From: Anarhynchus alexandrinus
Lineage: Eukaryota > Chordata > Aves > Charadriiformes > Charadriidae
NCBI GenBank assembly: GCA_008711295.1
Contig: VUYV01000398.1
Span: 271,295 to 335,294 of the forward strand
Reading direction: 5' to 3'
Length of the DNA: 64,000 nt
Below, piece after piece: positions 35,901 to 47,149 of the stretch; position 1 is the stretch's first letter; every line of letters starts with the position of its first letter. The notes under the pieces were generated by a model, which ran no database searches, was not told where the DNA came from, and saw only the letters and a list, made by a program, of their open reading frames with translations. The position numbers and the translations under genes are program-made.

Positions 35901-36850
35901 TGCCTTGATGTCAGAGGTGACAAGCGTGACACATACCGGGTGATAATCCCCGCACGGCTGGCTGCTCCTCACCTCTGCCTCCAGCACCTCCCGCGCGAGG
36001 AGTGAGCTTGTGCTCCTACCTGAGCAGTGCTGAACAAGGCCGTGGAGACGCGGTGCAGGGGATGCCCATCCCTCACCAGACCATGCCAGCTCTTCCCTCT
36101 CGAGCATCGCTCAGGGTCCAGCCAGCAATGAGGTTATTTTCTGGCTGCTGCCTCTCCTGCCAGGAGCTGCTCCACACCCTCCCCGGCCAGGGGATCATTT
36201 CAGCCCCATTTGTCTTCCTGGCAGTTTTGTCGTTCCCTTCAGCAGTTTTCTTCCTCTGACTTGGCTGCACGCGTGTAGTGAGCACGCTGTCCGGCCACCC
36301 GCCCTCGCAGGCAGTCCCAGGGGACCAGGCGCCATGCCGGTCTCCACGCCTCGCTTTCCCAGCTGGGGAAACACATTTCACAAGCAAAAGCTCCCGTTTT
36401 GTGTCCAAGTCACTGGTGAACGAAGATCAGAGCCATCAGTGTTCCCCCTGCATGCCCTCCAAGCACAACTGGCCACCATCCCTGGCTCCAGTCCCTCCCC
36501 GTGCCACAGCTCCGGGGTGAATCCTCACTCCTCCTTTTCAAAGAGCATCATCTTCCCATGGCACAGCCAGCGTTGCCATGCGTTGCAGGGGGCAGCAATC
36601 AGCTAGCTTTGCCAGGTCTAAAAATGGTGTCTTAAAAAAGCAGCTCTCAGGGTAGCATGGCAGAACTCTCTACCCCTGTCTGCCCTTCAATCTTATTTTC
36701 CATTTACACCCCTTCCTTTAACTACCTTTCTTCCAAAGTGTGTTGCACACCAGTGAGAGTAATTTAAAGGGCAGGAACACTGTGGGCTGGGATTTCATGG
36801 GATTATGGCTTCCTCCCTCCCTGTATCTCCCAGAGACTAGGAGCATACTA
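32986..36850. other. Intergenic, no gene recognised
   Basis: Pyrimidine-rich DNA at 33840-34100 may belong with the repeat remnant at 34130-34290. The rest is unique, GC-balanced and free of supported genes. Confidence 0.5.
34130..34290. mobile_element. Possible ancient interspersed-repeat remnant
   Basis: The stretch containing CTGAATTTCATCTGCCAGTT and later GCAGTCAGCTTTGCATTTGG resembles, from memory, an old repeat abundant in turtle and other sauropsid genomes. The surrounding 33.8-34.1 kb is pyrimidine-rich. The family name and borders cannot be fixed by eye. Confidence 0.3.
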
Positions 36851-37132
36851 GGGCATGTAGTGACAGGACAAGGGGGAATGGCTTCAAACTGGAAGAGGGC
36901 AGGTTTAGATTGAACATTAGGAAGAAGTTTTTCACTTTGAGGGTGGTGAGGCACTGGAACAGGTTGCCCAGAGAGGTTGTTGAGTCCCCATCCCTGGAGG
37001 TGTTCAAGGCCAGGCTGGACGTGGCCTTGGGCAACCTGGTCTAGTGGGAGGTGTCCCTGCCTATGGCAGGGGGGTTGGAACTCGATGATCTTCAAGGTCC
37101 TTTCCAACCTAAACCATTCTATGATTCTATGA
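36851..37132 (+). mobile_element. 5'-truncated CR1 LINE (3' end)
   Basis: The segment matches the CR1 3' end as known from bird genomes. It starts with GTGACAGGACAAGGGGGAAT-type sequence, includes GGCACTGGAACAGGTTGCCC and CATCCCTGGAGGTGTTCAAG, and ends in the diagnostic ATTCTATGATTCTATGA. Only about 280 bp remain, which is the usual product of abortive target-primed reverse transcription. It carries no intact ORF. It lies about 12 kb upstream of HES1 and is the only clear interspersed repeat in the window. Confidence 0.93.
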
Positions 37133-38964
37133 GACACAAGATTTGGGATCCCTGGCTGCTGCACAGCTGTGGGAAGGCTGCAGCAGGATGGCTCCAGGTG
37201 GGACCTGCCCTGGCTGTCCTGCGACTGTGTCTCCTCCTGGGGCAGCACCAGCAAACCCAGTTAGCAGGACGAGCCCAGGGACTCTGGTGCCTCCTTTTCC
37301 CTCCTGCAAGCAGCCTCTGCTCATGGCCATTATCCTTCTGCAGATGTCCAAGGCGGAGGTCACAGAACTCTGCAAACCTCTGTGTATCCCAGGTTCCTGT
37401 GTCAGCAGGGGTCAGCCACAGTGCCACGTTTCACCGTGGATCCAAATGTGGATGTGTGTCCCCTGGCTGCCAGCTGTCGGGGACAGGCTGTTGTGCGCCA
37501 AGGGTGCCACTCTGGTCCTCTGCTGTGACCCCGAGACAGATCTGCTCTCCCCATCCTCCAGAGGCCATTTGCTTTACGATCTGTGAACATCAGGAAAAAA
37601 TGAAATAGCAATGGAGAATTCCCTTCAGCAAAGCTTTGATGGTGAAAAATGTGCTGTTGGGTTGTCTGTTCTTCAGAATTCAGAAGAAAAAAAAAGACAA
37701 GGAAAAGGAGGAGGAAGGAAAGAGAGAAACCATCTGCTTTTTTCAGAAGTTCCTCACCCACACACTCCATCGCCACTGCTCAGAAAGGCCTTTTCTCCTC
37801 TCCACTCCTGTGTAATCAGATAGTCCCAAAACTGCCCCTGGGTTAATTGAAACCAGAAGCTGCTGTCACTTCCAAGTGTTATGAGCACAGGGACCACGAG
37901 GAGCTCAGGTGTTTTGGAAAGGATGATGTCAGTAGGGTCTGCGATGAAAGGCTCGCTGACAGCCTGTGAGGCGATGCCACGGGAACAGCCGCAGGTAGGG
38001 GCTCAGCCCCTCCGTGGGTACCACCAGCTCCACTCCATCAGCCGCGCTTTGCCAGGTGCTGTGACCAAGAACCCCGCACTGCAGGTCACCACACTGCGGG
38101 CCACCACACTGCAGCCACAGCAAGGCTGGACACAAGCTCAGGGACTTTGGCCCGTCTGCTCCCTGCGCTCACCCCTACACTGTTATTTTTAGGGGAAAAA
38201 ATGTTAGATTTTTTTAAAGAAAAAAAGCCCAGAGTGAAAAGAGGCTCCGGAGCCCTTCCCGGCAAGTGACGAGGCCAGTGACGGTGTGTGCCTGGCCTCC
38301 CTTCAAAGCGCGAGTGGCTAATCTTGTCTCAATAAAACCAGCATCGTGTCAGGGTAATCAGTGGATGTCAACACTTTAATGGCACTGGCAGAGCCCCAGC
38401 GAGGTCCGGGGGTTATCCTGGCTGCATTGTATTCCCACGGGAAAGGTAGATAGCAAGCTCCCTCCTTCAGGTACACATCTGACGGCTGTCAGGTGCCGTG
38501 GGGCACACGTAGCACTGCCGGCACCTCCACTGCAGCTCCATCTGGATTATTAATGGGCTCTCTGCTGCCTGCAGCCATCCCTCCCCGGGCATCCTGCCTG
38601 CCTGTGCCGGGAGGGGACAGGACAGGATGGGACAGGACACTTTGCTCACCAGCGGGTAGCGTAAATCTCAGCTTCCCAGGCGGGGCAGCTCCGCAACCAC
38701 TTCAGCGCTGGGTTTATACGCTTACATTTAAAACAGGCAAACTGACAGATTAGGCTGTGTACACAGATTGTGTAAACTGCTGTCGGGTGCTGCCCCGTGC
38801 CCCTCACCGGGTGCTGGCAGGTGCCCGAGCCTCTCCGCGGGGACGGGAGGGAGACGGGGGAGAACCTGCCAGCGGCACAGCCTGCGCCGAGCCCGGCACG
38901 CTCCCATGTACCCGTCCCCTCAGCCTCAAGGGCAGGCCTGGAGGAGAGCAAAGCGGGGGGCACA
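37133..38964. other. Intergenic, no gene recognised
   Basis: Unique sequence downstream of the CR1 copy. It contains A-rich tracts at 37687-37720 and 38196-38226 and the tandem CCACACTGCGGGC/CCACACTGCAGCC at about 38089-38115. No supported exon. Confidence 0.5.
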
Positions 38965-39245
38965 TTGATTTAAGACGTGAGAAGGTCAAAAGTTTTCTCG
39001 AGCGGAGTTGCTATCACGACGTCGAACACTTCATCCCCCTTTTTATCTGCCCCAGTATTTATTGTCCATGAGCAAATACTTGTGTTTTTATAAATTCTTT
39101 TAGAGTGAATCACCCTTCTCCTGTTTAAACCAGCAAAGACCACATCAAACAGTATCACTCCATCTAGAATTAATCATTAATTTGAAGTATTTGACAATAT
39201 TTTGCCAGCATTATTTCTTCCTCTCCCCAATTAATAGAGGTTAAG
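38965..39245. promoter_or_regulatory. Candidate conserved non-coding element O
   Basis: This repeat-free, AT-rich block contains GAAGGTCAAAAGTTTTC, the palindrome GTTTAAAC (39123-39130), ACCACATCAAAC, GAATTAATCATTAATTTG and CCCAATTAATAG. It is sharply bounded by CpG-rich DNA upstream. Confidence 0.4.
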
Positions 39246-39589
39246 CCTCAGTAACGGCACTTTTGCAGGACACTCGGTGCACGGTGGTGTCACTGGGAGC
39301 TCACCAGTCCCAAACTCGTGCACAGGCATGGAGGTGCAGGTCTGGACCCAGCCGTCAGGCAGGTGGAAGCACATGGTGTGGAGAGGGCAGCTGAGCCGCC
39401 GCACTGCCCCGGGCAGCCCCGGGACCCTCCATCCCGCAGCCAGGGAGCTAATGCACGCAGGGGCGGGTGTCAGAAGGTTTTTGGCTCTCGGGGCAGCGCA
39501 GAAAGGCTGGTCTGGTCTAGAGGGCTGTAAAAGGAGATGGAGCCTTCCCCTGCCTGCTCTCACTGCAGCCTCCATGCACACAGTTTCAA

Positions 39590-39770
39590 ATCAGGCCAAA
39601 ATCTGATCTCAGATGGATGCATGTGGCTTCTATTCACTTGAGACAGAATCCAGCCTTTAAATGCCACATTTTGTACTTTGGTTTTGGTTTATGCCTCAGA
39701 CGTGTTTTGTTAGGACACTGCATTTCATTTAAAAATTATTTTTGACAAGGCCTTATGGCTTATGAATTCC
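39590..39770. promoter_or_regulatory. AT-rich island P
   Basis: Contains GCCACATTTTGTACTTTGG, TTCATTTAAAAATTATTTTT and TTGACAAGGCC. No open frame of note. A second AT-rich stretch continues at 39840-40010. Confidence 0.2.
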
Positions 39771-40554
39771 TGCACGCCAGGTCCTGCAACACGCATCCCA
39801 GATCTGCCGGCCTCTTCCCAGGCACCAGATCAGGGTGGTTTTGCTTCCCGCTCACAAACAAGCCATGAAATGTTCTTGATTTTTCCAATGTCTTTGTGGC
39901 AGGGCATTTTCTCAACGCTTTTATGCCGATCCATTGCAGCCCTTGGATGGTTTGCAATCTAGCTTGTTTGGATGCTTTGCTATTTATTAGCATCGCTTCT
40001 TGCTTTTGAACAGATGAGTAAAATGTATAAACACACAATGGCGCATGATGAAGGCAGAATATAGCCTGCTGTCCACAAATAACACACCAGAGGCAGAAAG
40101 ATCAGGCATGGTAAGCTGGCCCAGGCAGGCTGATGAACTCCAGGTCTTTGGCATTTCATGAGCACATTTGGCTATTAATCTCGTACTTAAGGGAGTTAAA
40201 CGGGGGCAGGCTTGGGACCTTTTGGCACAGTTTCCACGTTGCAACACTCTGTGAGGTCCCCTCCAGCTCCCCTCACTGAAAGAAGCTGCTCTCCATGTGC
40301 CTGCAGCAGACACGCTCTGAATCCACAGGTGCCTTCAGCTCCAAGGAGAAAGCAGGGACAAGCTCCTGGGCATGCGGCGCCCGCAGCTTCTTCTAGCTCT
40401 TTCCTCGTCCTCTCCTGCTTGTGACATCCAGGGTGCTTATGTCATGGGGGACTGGGGAGCCACCGCTGTGCACTGTACTCCTGGCTGCGGCTCAGGAGAG
40501 CGATGGAGATGGTGCCAGGCAAGGCATGAGTGTTTTTTTCTTGCCTCTCTCCAG

Positions 40555-41100
40555 CAGCGGGATGGCAAAGGCTGGCTCACCCGTCATAAAGCCAGCTGTA
40601 AGAGTCGCTGCTTGCCTCGGAGGAAATCACTGCCAAACTCTCCCCAGATTGACACCCATTTTATTGTGGGGCAGAAGCAAAGAAAGCAGGACAAAGCGCT
40701 CTGTAACAACGGACTGGACCACTGTAACATCCCTGCAGCGAGCATCCCTGCCCAATCTGGCTTCTGGCATTTCTCTACCGGGTTTATCACTGTATCAGCC
40801 ATGTGAATACACCTTTTTTATGGCATGAGCCTTTCAGTGGACTTTCTGAAAGACAATGATGTGCCTTTAAAGGTTTGGCTGATCCTGTTTCCTGTATGCT
40901 CCCGAGCCTTGTATACATTTAAATTTGACTTGTTAACTTTATAAGGATACTTCAGACTTGTATTGTACTGAAATTGGCTGGGATCTCAGTATCTCCCTTA
41001 TTCCCACGTACTTTTTCCTTAGAAATGCTTTGTAGTCACGTTATTGCTGTTGTGAGGTTTGGCTTTAACAGCCTCCAATAAAGATATGAGCCTGCAAAAG
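40555..41100 (+). other. Candidate terminal exon of an unannotated transcript
   Basis: A strong acceptor-like sequence (TTTTTTTCTTGCCTCTCTCC followed by AG) ends near 40555. One frame then stays open for 84 codons to the TGA at 40804-40806. About 270 bases of AT-rich, 3'UTR-like sequence follow, ending in AATAAA at 41077-41082. The peptide is lysine- and cysteine-containing and matches no family I know. It could be a lncRNA 3' exon, a decayed gene or coincidence. Confidence 0.3.
41077..41082 (+). terminator. Candidate polyadenylation signal AATAAA
   Basis: The hexamer occurs in CCTCCAATAAAGATATGAGC at the end of an AT-rich block resembling a 3'UTR. It is the only support for a transcript end here besides the upstream acceptor-like site. 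Confidence 0.3.
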
Positions 41101-41816
41101 GGCACCAGTAGCCCAAGATGATTCAATAGCAGGAACCGAAGTGCAGGTGCCTGCTGTTTGCAGCGCCTCTAATTCAGGGCAGTGGCAGCCAGCCCCAGGT
41201 CCACCGGCCAGCTCTGCAGCGGGCAGGGAACAGGCAGGGCTCCTCACGCCCTGGGGATCTGCCTGCGATGGGCACAAAGTCCCACAGCCTCCAAAGTCCT
41301 GCAGCCTCCTGCAGAGCGAGCAGAGGCTGTCAGGCATGCATGGACGGCAGTGGGCTGCAAAAAAAAACGCTTTGCTGGGTGTTTTTTTTTGGCTGCTGCT
41401 TCTGTTTGCATCCTCGCACAGAGCCAAGGCCTCGGCGGTGCTTGGGCAGTGGCACTAAAACCTCCCTTTCATCATCAGAAATACTCCCCGCTCACATCCT
41501 CGGGTCCCGCCTGTGTTTTTCCCAGCCCCACAGCCATCCTGCCATGAGCCGATGCGAAGCCTCCCAGCCCACCACAGACGTCCTCGATTTTTGTCTCCAT
41601 ATTCACCGTTTGCATTTTGTAGTATTAAAAAATTGCAGCTGCATGAGCTTAGGTTTGCTGCTCCACTCTCTGCGTAGCTCCTGGGGGCTTCCTGCCTTCC
41701 CCCTGCGCTCCCCGGCAGCCTCCACGCATTTCTGAGGTGGCTGATGAGAACGCCGCCCTTCGTTGCAGGGGAGGAAGGACAAGGCCCTGGAAATCTCATT
41801 TCGGGGCATTTCATCA

Positions 41817-42075
41817 TTTGGATTACACGTGAAAGTAAATGTCACTTCATACGACATTGCAGATTACTTATCAAATAATGATCTGCCTCTTAATGCCTAG
41901 ACTACTGGAATCTGTGCAAATTAAATGTTGTACTTGCAAATGTATTTATTAATAATGCTTAGCAATTAACTCATTATTTAAGTAATTGAGCTGTAAATTA
42001 TCCCCTTGTTTATAAAATAACAACATCCTCTGAGGGATAATACTTTCTATTAGAGCAATTAGTAACACATCAATT
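41817..42075. promoter_or_regulatory. Candidate conserved non-coding element Q
   Basis: About 260 bp of AT-rich unique sequence form the clearest non-coding island of the window. It is dense in homeodomain-type cores, with TGATCTGCCTCTTAATGCC, GTGCAAATTAAATG, TTAGCAATTAACTCATTATT, AAGTAATTGAGC and GAGCAATTAGTAAC. There is no simple repeat and no ORF. It lies about 7 kb upstream of HES1. Confidence 0.45.
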
Positions 42076-42634
42076 CTTGACTAGCACGTTCTCTTCTTGT
42101 GTTAGTTGGTATGAGAAAAACAATTCTCCAGCACCAGGGCACGCACACAGCTCCAGACCGCCACACGTGCGGCCGTGCGGCACCAAAGCAAATGGAGAAT
42201 GCACAGTTTTCCCCAAATCCCACCCCTTGCTAATACATGTCAGTGGCCAAGGGGCTGATGGAGGGGCTTGGCTGCAAATCAGCAAGACAAGGAAGGAAAA
42301 TAAGGGAGAACACCAGTTCACCCTAGCACACACCCTGCTCTGCTGCCAACGTTTGTAAATGGAGGATTTCACATCACCACCTCCCACGTTAGGTCTGACC
42401 GCCCTGGGTAGAAAAATAAACAAACCCCCACCATCCCCGTATCTCCCCGGCACACTGCCCCAGATCGCCTCACCTGCCACCGCGGCTTAACTCTGCCGTA
42501 ATTCGGGTGGCTCACCGGGACTGCCGCAGGCAGGAGGCAGGGCAGGATCCGGCTCCCTGGAGAGGCGGCAGGGACGATGCCGCGGGTGTGCTGCCACACA
42601 GCTTAGCGCCATGCCCCGCTGCCCAACCCACGTG

Positions 42635-42870
42635 TATGGAGACGTGTGTCTTCGTGAGGTCGCTAATCCTAATAACAAATGAGCATCCTGATATTCTTGA
42701 TATAGCTAAAGGACTAATTTTAGCTCTGCTATCACCTTGAATCATAAATATTGATTTTAGGAATGCAGCATCCAAATTATATATACATTAAAATATTAGT
42801 GAGATAGGCTAATTCTCTCCATAACGCTGCCAAGCTAAAACTGAAGACACTGGGGAGATCAGGCACCAAG
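42635..42870. promoter_or_regulatory. Candidate conserved non-coding element R
   Basis: A second AT-rich block close to element Q contains TAATCC (42664-42669, OTX/CRX-type), CTAATAACAAATGAGC (SOX-like), GGACTAATTTTAGC, AATATTGATTTTAGG and GATAGGCTAATTC. Its spacing from element Q and shared composition suggest one composite enhancer. Confidence 0.4.
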
Positions 42871-44953
42871 TGCAAATGATTCATTGTACCCTGGATTTAT
42901 CAGAGTCCATCTCCGTACCGCTTCTAGAAAGACATTGGCTGTGCAAAGGTTCTATTCCACAGTAGCAAAGCACTGCACCCTGAAGTATCCTGTGTTTTCT
43001 TGAACACATGGATACGGGAATAATGGAAATGGGAGTGCTGACAAGCTGTGACTGATCCCATGTGTCAAGGGGAAGTGCCTGGTGTCCCAAGGGCCCCAGG
43101 ACCAGGTCAGACCAAGGGGGGCTGAGACCTCTGCCCCTGCCCTCTGCGGGGCACACAGCCTTGGTGCTGCCCGTCCTGCTTGTGCTGCCCTCAGCTGAGT
43201 TTCCCAGCATTTTACAGCACCTCCCAAAGGCCCCAAATATCTTCTTGCTGCATCTCCGTGGTTGCCAGGGTTTTGAGGATAACAGTGCAGTTCACACACC
43301 GCCCTCCCTGCTGCCAGTTCATGGCATCAGGAATAAGAGATGACGATGAGCTGGTGAATTTAACAGAAAGCTCTGGAGCAGTGATCGGTCCGGGCTCCTT
43401 TCTTGGATTGACTAACGCCAAGGAAAAGGAATCGTGTTGGAAAAGGTGATTGATCACTCTGCAGAGGAGCACAGACGCTGCTGTCAAGGGCTGGCACCGT
43501 GGGATTTATGAGCCCGCAGCCAGTGAAGGTTGCGTCCCCAGGGAGCCGCGTGCCACGGCTCCCACCTGCCCTTGGCTGCGGCTGCCCACGAGGCTGGGGG
43601 AAGAGGGCAGAGGGGGCACAGAAGGGCTCGTGTGCCGGCACTCGGAGGATACGCTGACGCACACGGGTGCAGTTTCCCTGCGCCAAGGACAGCTGGCGAG
43701 GCTCCCACCTTGCCACGCTCCCGCCTGCATCTTCCCACCCCCCTGGCTGCGCCGATCCAGCTGCACACAGCTGGGCTGCAAACCGCACCACTGGTCTGAG
43801 CTGACTTAAAAGCTGTGTTCTGGAAAAGCCTGCAGGGCTTCCTGCAGCCACGGCACGGCACGCCGGGATTCACATGCGGCTCAGCACACGAGTGCTGCAG
43901 CAACGCGGCTGGGGGCTGGAGTCAGTGGAGGTGGAGCTGGTGCACGTCCACCTTCGCCTGAAGGCTTTCAAGAGTGTGCCTTCTGCTTGGTGTTTAGGAC
44001 AGGGACATTTTCAGTGCCAACAGGTCACGTGTGCATCCTCCAGCCCCACCATTGCTAAAGTCACAGTATTTTCACATACGTACCCAGACTCCACGGCTTG
44101 CAGGGTCTCCCTGAGCCCTGCAAGCGCGCAGGCAGCACAGCTTCAGCACAAAGACAGCAGCCTCAGGCAGCAACACAAGTGGGATCTTAATAAATAAATA
44201 ACTCGGCTCTCACTGCCAACACCTCCCACCACACACGGAGAGGATGACAGCCGAGAGACACTACTTCTCCTCTCCAGAGCACAGCAGTGACTGCGCATTT
44301 ATTTCTGGTTCTCAGAGGGATGCGGGCTCAGCTGTATATCCCTCTGCCTGGAGCGGCTGTGTCTTGCCAAAGATCCTGACTGTTGTGCTGGAGTGGGACT
44401 GCCCTGCCACAGCCAGCAGACTGCAAATTCGTGGTCTGGTGAAGTCCGGTCATGTCACATAGAAAGAGCATCTCTAAGAGAAGGGTATAAAGCAGCTCCC
44501 AGGCTCTGGCTGGCAATGGCAGTGGCAGATACAGGTCCAAGCCCTGCAAACAGTTTGGGGATGTTCCCAGTGCTTGTTCCCAGCTCCAGTGCCTGCCAGC
44601 GCCCAGCCCTCGCTGCCAGTGGAGAACCAGGCAGTAGCCAAGGCTCTGCAAGGGTGCAAAGGGGAGAAAGATGGGGCTGCACCATCTCCTGCCCATTAGC
44701 ACACATGGGTGCTCCAGCCCAACCAGCAATCTCTGAAGTAATGCTGTGGGTATCAGGGCAGGAAGGGAATTCCCATCGACATGGGTGGCATTTCACAGCT
44801 GCCAAAATGCCCTCCTCACCAGCTCCCCGGCAGTGTTTCCTTGGTTCAGCAGGATAGGAGCCTGCCAAGAGGAATCAGCTTAGCAAGAGATCCAGGTACC
44901 CTGGCTCTTATCCCAGAGCCCTCCTTGGTGCAGAGATGTGCTCCAGCCTGGAA

Positions 44954-44983
44954 TGGGATGGGATGGGATGGGATGGGATGGGA
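44954..44983 (+). repeat. (GGGAT)n pentanucleotide repeat
   Basis: Six perfect units of TGGGA/GGGAT lie in a row inside otherwise unique sequence. It is a likely length-polymorphic locus. Confidence 0.9.
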
Positions 44984-45255
44984 GATGAAAACAGTTCTTT
45001 CATGCCTATCCTTAGCGACGCCGGAGTTTCTCATAGGTACTTTGCTACTCCAGCAAAGCCTCGGCTGCTTCATCCCACAGCTTCCTACGCCATTCCCGGG
45101 AATGCCTGCCTGGCCGTGTGGGCAATAGAAGGAAGTGTACCAGTTCCTGGATCCCACAGGTGCCCCCCCAATGCAGGGAGTGTCACTGCAGAATCCCAGA
45201 GCTCCCCCACACTCAGCCTGACTCACACAGCGAGGAGTACAACGAATAAACACCG

Positions 45256-45289
45256 GGGGACACCAGTGTCACTGCCTCCCTACTGGCCC
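45256..45289 (+). repeat. 34-bp exact direct repeat, copy 1
   Basis: GGGGACACCAGTGTCACTGC...TACTGGCCC is identical over 34 bases to 46702-46735 in the same orientation, 1446 bp away. Flanks are not similar beyond a shared CCGG-like stretch. The repeat contains an interrupted palindrome, GACAC-CA-GTGTC. Confidence 0.9.
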
Positions 45290-46701
45290 CTACTCCTCTT
45301 TGCGGTGGCAGCCAGGGGATAGCTGAAACAGCCCGGCTCCTGCAAGGCACACACTTGCCGGGGGAGATCAGCCGCCGTGTAAGCTCCCTGAGGCTCGTCT
45401 GGCAGCGCTGGGATCCTGGGTCTCAGCAGGCGCTTGGGAAATGGGTTCCCAGTGGAGAGGGCAGGATCTGCTGCAAAACAGGGCTGTTGTTCTACCCAGC
45501 AAGCTGCTCCTGCCATTGGGAGGGCCGGGCAGTGACACTGCCGCATGAAAGCTGTTCTGCCCTCCTCACCACGAGGACCTGGTGTGTAGGGGAGAAACGT
45601 CTATGAAAGTCTTGCTTCGTCTAAGGAGCTTTGTCAGTTTGAAAGTGACCTTGTCCCAAAGATCGTTTATGGCGGGGGAAAAAAAAATTCTGAAACCTGT
45701 GCCCAAAGCTTTGGAGACATCTCCCAGGGGAGCCGGTTGGGTATGGATTGCACAGCAGCTTCTGGGATGGAGACCACGAGTGGAGGCAGGTGTGCGGGGC
45801 TGCCCAGAGGAGACATCTGTGCCAGGGACGTGTCCCTGAGACGCAGCACTTGTTTTCCAGCCTTCAGGGTGGTGACGACTTTGAACTCCGGCCAGGCTAG
45901 GTTTTCAGTCCGTGACCCAAAGAGGAAAAGCTTAGTGTGCCATTCCTGAGCTCCAGCGTGTACCCCAGCTCTTACAAGCAACTTGGTTTCTATTTTCTGC
46001 ATTTCCTAGGGCCCTGCAAGCTTTGGATATTAAGGTTTTTAGATCTCTAGAAGCACATTTTGCTCATCTTGGCTGCTTTCTAAAGGACCAGCGAGCAGGC
46101 ACAGCCAGCCCTGCCACCTCCTCACCTCCTGCATGCCACACCAGCAGCAGCATCTTATTTTACTCCACCTTCCCACCCCTGGGCCCGTGCCCAGGACTAG
46201 TCCAAATTTTCTTGCCAACACATTCTTTCCTCCAAGATGTTCTGCCAGTCAGTAATGCCCTAGTGCACTGTCTAAAGGTTCTTCCCAAATCTGTTTTGGA
46301 CAATTCCCAATTTGTAACCCAAGATGACTGCCCGAGCAAAGAAAAAAACATTGCTGGAGGACTGTGGGACAAGGGACACTCCAGTGCCTGGGGCAGCCCC
46401 TTATCTCGGGGCTTTATCTCCCCCTTGACACCTCTTTCACAAGCAAAGGTAGGGCTGGAGAAGCCCAAAGGATGTGTTCCTGGACCCCCAAGAGTTACAA
46501 ACCCCTTCACCACCTCCTTCCAGCCTAAACATGGCCTCAGCCACTTCATTTCCAGAGACATCCTTCCATGTAAATCCTCCCCTTCCTCTCCTGATCCCCA
46601 GGGAATTCACACGTATACGCGCTTCCTCTCGGGGATCACAACCCATGCACGTGTAAGGCATTTCACAGCAGCAGGATGGCGGCGGCAGCAATGTGGACCG
46701 G

Positions 46702-46735
46702 GGACACCAGTGTCACTGCCTCCCTACTGGCCCAT
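46702..46735 (+). repeat. 34-bp exact direct repeat, copy 2
   Basis: This is the second copy of the block at 45256-45289. It lies within the longest chance open frame of the window (46023-46931). The two copies differ upstream by one G in the G-run. Confidence 0.9.
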
Positions 46736-47149
46736 GCAGCGCTCAGCCGGGGCTCCAGGAAGCCCCCACAGAAGTCAACGCTTTTGGAGACCCCACAGCC
46801 TGGCTCCATGCACACCCCAAAAGTGGAACCCTCCCAATGAGCAGGGGCTGGGCTGGGGCAGGGAGGGAGCATGGGCAAGGGGAGCTGCTGCTGCCAGGTC
46901 CCCATGGTGGGCGAGCGGTGGCAAACCCTAAAGACAGCATGTCCTCGCTGCCTGCCCCACTCATGTCCCCCTGAGACACCGACCTGTTGCCGGCAATTAG
47001 AGGTGGTTAGCAGCTCCTCGGCTACCATAAACATGGACATAATTACAGCCTGTTCTCGCTCCCTGCCAGGAGGGACCGTCGTGCCCAGCTCCGCAATTCC
47101 AGAGCCCTCTGCAAATCCCTGCAGGAGGGAGAGCACCAGCTCACTAATT

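Larger units (their letters stand above)
42871..47149. other. Intergenic, no gene recognised
   Basis: Contains the pentanucleotide repeat and the two 34-bp direct repeats listed separately. The 302-codon frame at 46023-46931 is the longest in the window but looks like chance. Confidence 0.5.

Noticed and set aside
46023..46931. 302-codon open frame, the longest in the window
   Set aside because: It has low-complexity composition, no domain, a start without supporting context, no splice or polyA partner, and it runs through the 34-bp repeat. It is best read as a chance ORF.
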